Assembly: GCA_003671065.1 (NCBI GenBank)
Contig: QWPU01000007.1
Span: 1 to 23,683 of the forward strand
DNA from: Planctomycetota bacterium
GTDB taxonomy: Bacteria > Planctomycetota > Phycisphaerae > Phycisphaerales > SM1A02
Reading direction: 5' to 3'
Length of the DNA: 23,683 bases
Made by a program: the position numbers and the translations under genes. Shown here in pieces: positions 14,016-20,466 of this stretch; positions within the stretch are counted from its first letter, which is position 1, and the number at the start of each line of letters is the position of its first letter. Under the pieces are notes generated by a model. The model made no database searches. It had not been told where the DNA came from and saw only the letters and a program-made list of their open reading frames with translations.

Positions 14016-14022
14016 CCGTCAT

Positions 14023-17000
14023 ATGAGTGCTTTGCTCCCTGAGTTCCTTCGCGTGGCGTGCACGCTCTTGATGGCGTGCGCTGTCAATAGCGCTGCGTTT
14101 GCACAACAATCGACGCTTCCTGCGATCAATGATTCGCCCACGGCGCAAGCGCTCTATGACGATGTGTTGGCGCAAGCGAAGGAAAACCCTGATGAAGCCG
14201 CACGACTCGCGCGGCGGTTGCTCGATGAGTACGGCGGCAAAGTGCTGCGCGTGAATGTGGACAGCGAGGGCGCAGATTCTGCTGGACTGTTTCGTTCGGT
14301 CGCGGATGAAACGGAGCTCTTTCTCCTTGCCTCGCCCACGGTGCTCGCGCGCTTTCGTGAGATGGAAGCGCATTCGGCTGAAAGCATGCTTGCGAATGAT
14401 GGCGTGAGTGCGACCGCATCGCGTCGTCGATTGACGCACGCTGGTCTCGTAGCAACATTGCGCGCGGCGCAAGAAACATTGCAAGCGGATCGTGCGGCGC
14501 AAGCGCTTTCCATGCTCAGTCGCGTCACGCAACATCCTGATCTGCAGGGCGCTGAAGCAGTGGGCTACTACGCGTTGACGGCGAGTGCTGCTGCGCGCAT
14601 CGGTCTTGATACGCGCCGCGATGAAGCGCTTGCGCAGTTGGCGGTTCTTGCTGCGCAAGGAATTGTTGGTGCCGAGGCAGCGATCGCAAGCGCGCGCGCA
14701 ACAACGCGTGGCACACAGGGCGTCGTCGCGCGCTCGTCGCTTTCGCTTGGCGATACGACTGAGATTCCCAGTGAAGAGTGGCGACAAGTGTGGTCGCTCG
14801 ATCTTGATGGCACGCTCTATCGACGCTTGTTCGAAGCACCGATTGCACGATTGAATCCGCGCGCTGCTGACTCTGCGCTGGCCAACGCTGATTGGATGAC
14901 GACGGTTCCTGTGGTGCTTGGCTCACGCATCTTCTTGAATGAAGGCCAATTCGTGCGTGCGATCGATGTTGATTCGCGCGATGAAGTGTGGTCGCGCGCG
15001 CTTGGTAGCGGTGGCATGGAACGAAGCATCGGCAGCGTGAATGATCTCAGCGCGCTCGCCGTCGATGAAGGCGCGTTGGTGACGTATGAAGGTCACGCGT
15101 ATTCGAACATGCGTAATGCGCCGAGCCGAGTGTGGTGCTTGGATCCGCGCGACGGTTCGGTGCATTGGAGTGTTGATCTCGATCGCTGCGAAGATCGCAT
15201 TGAACTTGCGGGTCTCTTTCCTGTCGGCACACCGATGTTGTTGCCTGACATCATCGTGGTCTGCGCGCGCAAGCCGACACAGCGCCTCGAACAAGTCGAC
15301 TGGCTCATCGGACTCAATCGTGTTGACGGCACAATCGTGTGGGCAACTTCGATCGCAGGTGCGCCTGGCACTCGCGCCATTGCAGGTCGACGACAAGCGG
15401 GCATGTCGTCGGATGGTGAAGCGATCATCGTTGCGACTCCGCTCGGCGCCACTGCTCGCGTGCGTGCGAGCGATGGTGCGATTGAATGGCTTCGTCGCAG
15501 CAGCGTGCCGCTTGGCGAAGCGCGATTTGGCGCGGAACCGTGGGAGATGAATGCGCCTGTTGTGATTGGTGATCGCGTGCTTTCGGTGAGCCCTGATGAA
15601 ACAGAGATCGTCGCGCTTGATCGTTTGACTGGCGCGTTGATCGACGCGCGTCCGATCGGGCCAGGTACGCAGTGGACGAGTCCGCGCTACTTGATGGTTG
15701 CGCGTGCGGCGGATGGCGCCGAGATCGTGCTCGCGATTGGAAATGACATCGCTGCCTTTGACGCGCGCGATCTGTCGAAGCGTCTGTGGCTAGCCAGCGA
15801 AAAACTTTCGGGCCTGACTCCAGCGCGCGCAGGATTTGACAATCGCAGCGGCGTGCGCGGACGCGTGAGTGCCGCAGGAAGTGTGCTGCTCGTGCCAGGT
15901 CTTGCAGAGTTTCTTGTGCTCAATGCGGGGGATGGCAGCATTCGCGCGCGCATTCTCGAGCAGAAGCCAGGGAATGCCGTGATGCTTGCTGATCGCGTTG
16001 TGAGTGTCGGCGACGAATCGGTGCGTGTACTCATGCCACCAACGCGCGCCGAAGAAATTTTGCGCGCGCGTCTTGCTGCGAACCCTGACGATCCTGCTTC
16101 AGCCATCGCGCTCTTTGATCTTGCGACGCGCACTTCGCGTTTCACGATTGCGTTGGAATCAGCGCGCGCAGCGCAACTCGCGTTTGAACGAGGCAAGGGC
16201 AGTGAAACGCTGCGTGAGGAACTCATTGAGCATCTCATTGCACTTGCGTCAATCAGCATGGAAAGCGGTGACGCGGCGTACGCGATCATCAACGCGCTCG
16301 CTGATACGCCGAAGCTTCGCGTGCGCACGGCGCTTGCCAACGGAGATTTCTTGCGCAGCGCTGGTCGAATGGGTGAAGCGGTGGAGTTGTGGCGCGCGCT
16401 TGCGGCGCAAAGCGCTGTTCATCAGGAGCTCTACGCAACAACCGGCGCGAGTCGATCAGTTCGTCTCGAAGCGCTTCGTCGCATCGCGCAATTTAGCGCG
16501 CGCGATACTGAACTTATCGCAACATTCGAAGCGTCTGCCGCGGCCGCGCTTGCGCTCTTGAACACGCAGACGCCGACCTCCGCGCAACTCATCGACTGCG
16601 CGATGGCGTTTCCGCGCACCGAGGCAGCGGTCAGTGCGAGTCGCGCAGCAGCGGCGAGTTTGACAGCGACCGCAGCGCGCGCAGCGCTCACCGCGACGCT
16701 CGAAGAATGCCTCATTCCGCCCGCGCGTCGTGAACTCGTCGACACTCTGCGCGACGCGATCGTCGAGTTAGCGCTTCCCGCACATCGCGACGCACTGCGC
16801 GCGCAACTCGATCGCCGCATCGGACAACTGCTCGTCGCCAGCGGCGTGCTCGAGCCGCAGCGAAACGTGCGCACCGTGCGATATCCAAGCATCGGGCTTG
16901 ATCCAGACATCGGCCTCAATCCAGGCAAAGCCATTGAGTTGCGCGGTCGTGTCGCGCGCTTCGACGGCAACGCGCTCGATCAACGCGACCCGTCGCTCAT

Positions 17001-18267
17001 ACTCTCCGTGCTTGACGGCTCACTCACGCGACTTCAACCATCAACCGCAACACCCGTCACGCTTGAGCCTTCATGGCGGCTGCGGCTTGATGATCGCGAT
17101 CCCATCGTGCTGTGGGCGCGTGATCGAATCGTCGTGTGGCAAGCCGCAATCAGCATTGGCGAGAGCGCGACAATTGTTGATCCGACGACGGGCGCCGTGA
17201 TCTACTCAACACCAAAGTCCACAGCGCTCTGGATTGACGCCGACGCCGCTGGCGCCGACGGCGGCGACGGCCCTGGCACGAACGTCGGACCAGGTGGCGA
17301 AATCTTCATCCCTTCACAAGTCCTCCCTCGCTGCGACGGCGAATCGCTCGTGCTCATTCGTCGCGGCGGACAGATCGCGCGCTTCGGCGTGGGCGACGCG
17401 CTGCCAACTCCGACAACAAGCCGAGGCATTCTCTCGCGCATCTACACCGCTTCGCTCTACGACGGTCTCGTGACAATCGCAGGCCGCGGCGTTGACGGCG
17501 ATTCGCCAACATCCACCGTCGCCGTTCTCGACGCACGCACGCTTGAGGAGCGCACGCGCTTTCAAACCGCCACGGGTGAAGATGTGCGTTGGGCTTTCGC
17601 AACAGCGCTGGGCGAAGTCTTCGTCGGCACCATGAGCGGCATCGAGCGTTGGACCATCGACGCGGCGGGGCTTGCGCATGTGGTCCTCGCCACCACCACC
17701 AGTCGTGCGGTCGCCACCGATTCTCCGATCCTTCTTGGGGGAAATCTCCTCGTCGCCGCGCAAGATGATCGTCCAACCCTGATCCCGATCTTCGAGGGCG
17801 ATGCCCGCACCGTCGACTTCCCTGATTCCCAAGAACCTGGCGCGATGGCGGGCGCTTCGCACACGCTCCGCGGACTTATCCCCGTCCCCGAAGGCGTCGT
17901 CGTGCACGCGACCGACCGTCTGATGCTGCTCTCCTCCACGGGCGAAATCGCAGGCGTCGACAGCTCGTCCCGCGAGCGAAATTACGCCTTCGCCCTCCCA
18001 ACCGACCAAGGAGTTCTCCTGCTCGATGGCATGGCGGCGCGTCAAGTTGCCCCGGCGGATGGGGCTGTGCGGATCGAGTTTCCCTACATTCTGCAGCACC
18101 TTTCGCGCACGCAAGGATTGCGCATCGAAAGCCCCGCCTTTGAGCTGCGCTGCTCGGGTCAGAGGGTCGACCGAGCACTTTTGAGCGACGGTTGGTTGCT
18201 GCTCTCTTCCAACTTTGGGCTGACCGCAGTTCCTTTGCAAGAAACTCGAATAGTCACCCCGCCTTGA
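14023..18267 (+). CDS. Large secreted protein with two PQQ-like beta-propellers and a helical middle
   Basis: This is a 1414-residue exported protein. Residues 1-27 form a signal peptide (ACTLLMACAVNSAAFA, cleavage likely after Ala27). Residues 30-240 are mainly helical. From about 250 to 670 there are PQQ-like propeller repeats with the pattern DxxxGxxxW, for example LDPRDGSVHW, NRVDGTIVW and RASDGAIEW. Residues 675-930 are Ala-rich helices of TPR-like type. From about 980 to the end a second propeller-like set follows (VLDARTLEERTRF, LASTTGEIAGV-like strands). Such proteins act as scaffolds or, in the BamB type, in outer-membrane assembly; quinone binding is not implied. Codon use changes along the gene: Asp is mostly GAT early and mostly GAC in the last third. 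The role is unknown; it sits between two halves of a pilus/secretion locus. Confidence 0.9.
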   Translation: MSALLPEFLRVACTLLMACAVNSAAFAQQSTLPAINDSPTAQALYDDVLAQAKENPDEAARLARRLLDEYGGKVLRVNVDSEGADSAGLFRSVADETELFLLASPTVLARFREMEAHSAESMLANDGVSATASRRRLTHAGLVATLRAAQETLQADRAAQALSMLSRVTQHPDLQGAEAVGYYALTASAAARIGLDTRRDEALAQLAVLAAQGIVGAEAAIASARATTRGTQGVVARSSLSLGDTTEIPSEEWRQVWSLDLDGTLYRRLFEAPIARLNPRAADSALANADWMTTVPVVLGSRIFLNEGQFVRAIDVDSRDEVWSRALGSGGMERSIGSVNDLSALAVDEGALVTYEGHAYSNMRNAPSRVWCLDPRDGSVHWSVDLDRCEDRIELAGLFPVGTPMLLPDIIVVCARKPTQRLEQVDWLIGLNRVDGTIVWATSIAGAPGTRAIAGRRQAGMSSDGEAIIVATPLGATARVRASDGAIEWLRRSSVPLGEARFGAEPWEMNAPVVIGDRVLSVSPDETEIVALDRLTGALIDARPIGPGTQWTSPRYLMVARAADGAEIVLAIGNDIAAFDARDLSKRLWLASEKLSGLTPARAGFDNRSGVRGRVSAAGSVLLVPGLAEFLVLNAGDGSIRARILEQKPGNAVMLADRVVSVGDESVRVLMPPTRAEEILRARLAANPDDPASAIALFDLATRTSRFTIALESARAAQLAFERGKGSETLREELIEHLIALASISMESGDAAYAIINALADTPKLRVRTALANGDFLRSAGRMGEAVELWRALAAQSAVHQELYATTGASRSVRLEALRRIAQFSARDTELIATFEASAAAALALLNTQTPTSAQLIDCAMAFPRTEAAVSASRAAAASLTATAARAALTATLEECLIPPARRELVDTLRDAIVELALPAHRDALRAQLDRRIGQLLVASGVLEPQRNVRTVRYPSIGLDPDIGLNPGKAIELRGRVARFDGNALDQRDPSLILSVLDGSLTRLQPSTATPVTLEPSWRLRLDDRDPIVLWARDRIVVWQAAISIGESATIVDPTTGAVIYSTPKSTALWIDADAAGADGGDGPGTNVGPGGEIFIPSQVLPRCDGESLVLIRRGGQIARFGVGDALPTPTTSRGILSRIYTASLYDGLVTIAGRGVDGDSPTSTVAVLDARTLEERTRFQTATGEDVRWAFATALGEVFVGTMSGIERWTIDAAGLAHVVLATTTSRAVATDSPILLGGNLLVAAQDDRPTLIPIFEGDARTVDFPDSQEPGAMAGASHTLRGLIPVPEGVVVHATDRLMLLSSTGEIAGVDSSSRERNYAFALPTDQGVLLLDGMAARQVAPADGAVRIEFPYILQHLSRTQGLRIESPAFELRCSGQRVDRALLSDGWLLLSSNFGLTAVPLQETRIVTPP

Positions 18268-18492
18268 GGCTTGACAGGAGCGGCAATTGTCGGGACAACT
18301 CCCCCCGTTCCCTCGACGAAGGTCGGGGGAGAAGGTTGAGAAAAAAGGACCGATGGATCTCTCAGCAGGGATCCACCGTACGACCGATAGAGGGCGGTGC
18401 AACTGATCTTGATTGATCGGTAACGCGCACCGCTCAGTCGCGGTCATTTCATCTCAGAACTCGTGCAAGATTTCGACAGGAACCGATCACCT
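18268..18492 (+). other. Structured spacer, possible 5' leader of the acidic-protein gene
   Basis: No gene is seen in these 225 bases. Three inverted repeats can be read: CTCCCCC (18299-18305) with GGGGGAG (18325-18331); TGGATC (18354-18359) with GATCCA (18370-18375 region); and GCGGTGC (18394-18400) with GCACCGC (18427-18433), which encloses a smaller GATC/GATC stem. TTGACA at 18271-18276 could be a -35 box, but the matching -10 (ACAACT at 18295-18300) is poor. None of the hairpins is followed by a T-tract. The region could be a regulatory leader or a small structured RNA. It matches no riboswitch class that I recognise. Confidence 0.4.
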
Positions 18493-19032
18493 ATGTTTGC
18501 AGAAGAAGACATCGTCAACGCAGCCGCCCGCGACACCCGACACGACAACAGTGGCCTCGCCGCAGCACTCAGTTTCACCTCTGATCTGTGCACCGCAGAG
18601 CGATTCATTGCAGTATCGCAGCATTCGTGCTGTTTCTTGCCGAACGCTTACGAACCATTTCCTGTGCTCGAGCACGAAGTGACCGTCATCAGCGCTCGCG
18701 ATGAAGACGGCGATGAAGCGTTTGAACTCGATGATGACGACGATGACTTCGGCGACGAAGAAGAATTCGGCGATGAGGATGCCGAGGAAGACGACGACGA
18801 CGAAGACGAGGATGAGGACGAGGACGAGGACGACGACGACGACGAGGAAGACGACGAACTCGAAGAAGAGGAAGATGAAAAAGACGACGACGAGAAAAAG
18901 GACGATGACGACGAAGACGAAGAAGACGAAGAAGACGAAGAGAAGAAGAAGTCAAAGGACGACGATGAATTCGGCGACGAGGAAGACGATTTCCTTGACG
19001 ACGAAGATCTTGATGACGATGACAAGGATTGA
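18493..19032 (+). CDS. Protein with a small Cys-containing N-terminal domain and a very acidic Asp/Glu tail
   Basis: This is a 179-residue protein. Residues 1-69 have normal composition and are probably folded, with three cysteines (33, 46, 47) in SDLCTAERFIAVSQHSCCFLP. Residues 70-179 are almost entirely Asp and Glu with some Lys, and repeated FGDEE/EFGDE blocks near both ends of the tail (residues 85-95 and 158-164). No signal peptide or membrane helix is visible. The ATG at 18493 is chosen because normal sequence begins there; a GTG at 18463 is an alternative. I know no family for the N-terminal domain. Acidic tails of this kind occur in histone chaperones, in proteins that mimic nucleic acid, and in calcium buffers; none can be assigned here. 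Its stop codon lies in a tandem repeat and it ends with a strong terminator. Confidence 0.82.
   Translation: MFAEEDIVNAAARDTRHDNSGLAAALSFTSDLCTAERFIAVSQHSCCFLPNAYEPFPVLEHEVTVISARDEDGDEAFELDDDDDDFGDEEEFGDEDAEEDDDDEDEDEDEDEDDDDDEEDDELEEEEDEKDDDEKKDDDDEDEEDEEDEEKKKSKDDDEFGDEEDDFLDDEDLDDDDKD
18700..19029 (+). repeat. GAN triplet-rich, purine-biased tract encoding the acidic tail
   Basis: Over about 330 bases nearly every codon is GAY, GAR or AAG/AAA, so the plus strand is strongly purine-rich with an approximate 3-base period. It reads as Ser/Arg-rich frames on the other strand, which are artefacts. Such tracts can slip during replication, which fits the tandem repeat that follows directly. Confidence 0.85.
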
Positions 19033-19095
19033 GACGACAAGGATTGATGTGACAAGGATTGATGTGACAAGGATTGATGTGACAAGGATTAAGAC
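19021..19095 (+). repeat. Five tandem 15-bp units, each with an in-frame stop codon
   Basis: The unit GACAAGGATTGATGT is exact at 19036-19050, 19051-19065 and 19066-19080. Degenerate copies flank it: 19021-19035 ends GAC instead of TGT, and 19081-19095 has TAA in place of TGA and ends GAC. The frame is that of the acidic protein, so the first unit encodes Asp-Lys-Asp-stop. Because 15 is a multiple of three, the gene ends in five in-frame stops, at 19030, 19045, 19060, 19075 and 19090. Confidence 0.95.
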
Positions 19096-19129
19096 AGAAG
19101 AACCCAGCGAATCAATTACACAAATTCAC

Positions 19130-19163
19130 ACGACGGCGGATCAACTCCGCCGTCGTTTCTTTT
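19130..19163 (+). terminator. Strong intrinsic (Rho-independent) terminator
   Basis: ACGACGGCGGA (19130-19140) and TCCGCCGTCGT (19146-19156) pair perfectly over 11 bp around a TCAAC loop, and are followed by TTCTTTT. It lies about 100 bases after the acidic-protein stop and terminates that transcript. The convergent lipoprotein gene ends at 19182, so the hairpin may also serve that gene, although the minus-strand T-run is weak. Confidence 0.93.
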
Positions 19164-19181
19164 GAGATGTTCGTGTTGTTT

Positions 19182-20453
19182 CTAGCTCCCTAACTGCGGC
19201 AATCGTGCCAGCAGCAAGCGCACGCCGAGTCGAGCGCCCTCGCGCTCTGGCGCGACGAGTAGGACGCTCGGCGCGCCATCAATTATGCGGCTTGCGCGTG
19301 GCACGGCGACCGAATCAAGCAGCACCGTTCCATGCTCGCTCGATGCAGCCGCGAGTGCATCGTCCGACGCGTGCATTCGCACTTTGCCCGCTTGCAGCAG
19401 CGCATAGCGGCGCGCATCAACGCGACCAAACGCAAGCACGGAACTCGCAAACGGTCGCAGGCCATCAACATCATTCCATCGCGCGAGCGTGTTGAGCGTT
19501 GGATGGAAGAAGATCCAATCCGCACCATCCGCGCCGTCACGCGCACCTTGCGGCGCGAGCATCTTGAGCGCGGTTTCATCGTTGCCGCGATCGCTCAACA
19601 CAAGACGCACGAGCGATTGCCGGAACGAATCGTCGCTCGTTGGATCGGCTGACGCGAGTTCGAGCATTCCATCGCGCAACGAAATCGCACACACTCGACG
19701 CGCGTCAGCAGTAAACACGGGGAGGATGTAACTGCGCACGCCATCCCCGAGAAGTTTCGATGTCGTACCTTCACGACGCACTACAAGATCGAAGGTGCGA
19801 TCTTGTTTCTCACGCGACGAATACGCGAGTTCACCTGCAGGACCGAAGATGCCAAACGCATTCACGCGACTGTCTTGCACGAGCCATTCGGGCTCACCGC
19901 CGTCCCAGTTGATGCGACCGATCCAGCGCGCGCCATCGCTGCGCGGACTCTCGATCAAGAAGCCCGAGGCATCACTGCTGCGACCAAGCACGAAGCCACT
20001 TTCCGTTTCGCCAAGACGCACGAGTCCGCGATCATCCGCGCGATACATCGCAATGCGCGAGGCTTTCGGCGCGCGCTGCCCGTTGCGTGCAAGCAGCGTG
20101 CTGAGTTCAGGCACAGCACCGACTTGCACCGCGAAGTAGCGCCCGTCGGGCGAAAAGAGCGGCAATGTGAAGCCGTCGGTTGGCACGAATCCAAGCGGTC
20201 GAAGATCAAGGCTCAGCGCGCTTCCAACCACCGCGCCTGGAGCTCCTGGCGCGCGCACAGGATTGTCGCTCACGCGTTCGCCCTTGGCCATCGTGCTCGG
20301 TGGCTTCACGGGCGCAAGCGGCTGCGCGGGGCGCTGCGAGCGCGTGCAGCCGAAGAGGACCGCGGTCATCACGACAACATGCACCCCTGTACGCAACGCA
20401 CCCGCCGCGAAGAATCGCGACGGGTGCGAAAGTGTTTGCGAACGGTGCGTCAC
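19182..20453 (-). CDS. Beta-propeller lipoprotein (TolB/WD40-like), function unknown
   Basis: This is a 423-residue predicted lipoprotein. The N-terminal region ends in a lipobox LFGC (Cys36) after VHVVVMTAVLFG, followed by a Pro-rich linker. The body has TolB/WD40-like propeller strands: LPLFSPDGRYFAVQVG near residue 98, GRINWDGGEPEWL, and ILPVFTADARRVCAISL, which repeat a strand-turn-strand pattern every 40-50 residues. The GTG start at 20453 has AGAGG 8-9 nt upstream; an ATG at 20369 would leave too short a signal. It starts 13 nt after the secretin stop and is almost certainly in the same operon. Lipoproteins next to secretins often act as pilotins or accessory assembly factors, but a pilotin is normally small and helical, so that role is only a guess here. 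Confidence 0.82.
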   Translation of the reverse strand: MTHRSQTLSHPSRFFAAGALRTGVHVVVMTAVLFGCTRSQRPAQPLAPVKPPSTMAKGERVSDNPVRAPGAPGAVVGSALSLDLRPLGFVPTDGFTLPLFSPDGRYFAVQVGAVPELSTLLARNGQRAPKASRIAMYRADDRGLVRLGETESGFVLGRSSDASGFLIESPRSDGARWIGRINWDGGEPEWLVQDSRVNAFGIFGPAGELAYSSREKQDRTFDLVVRREGTTSKLLGDGVRSYILPVFTADARRVCAISLRDGMLELASADPTSDDSFRQSLVRLVLSDRGNDETALKMLAPQGARDGADGADWIFFHPTLNTLARWNDVDGLRPFASSVLAFGRVDARRYALLQAGKVRMHASDDALAAASSEHGTVLLDSVAVPRASRIIDGAPSVLLVAPEREGARLGVRLLLARLPQLGS

Positions 20454-20466
20454 GAGCGCGCGCCTC

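Noticed and set aside
13939..14787. Extension of the LEA14-like lipoprotein to a 450-residue protein
   Set aside because: The extra N-terminal part is antisense to the PQQ-like gene, whereas a clean signal peptide and lipobox start at 13938.
18299..18331. The GC-rich hairpin after the PQQ-like gene as an intrinsic terminator
   Set aside because: The stem is interrupted and it is followed by an A-rich, not a T-rich, run on the plus strand.
17314..18447. A 377-codon minus-strand frame opposite the end of the PQQ-like gene
   Set aside because: Its composition mirrors the sense gene, it has no start signal, and the sense strand encodes clear propeller repeats.
18648..19085. A 145-codon minus-strand frame that is almost entirely Ser
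   Set aside because: It is the reverse complement of the GAN-rich acidic tail; the Ser runs come from TCN read on the other strand.
19021..19095. The 15-bp array as a CRISPR or integrase site
   Set aside because: Units are directly abutting without spacers and overlap a coding end; there are no cas or integrase genes in the window.
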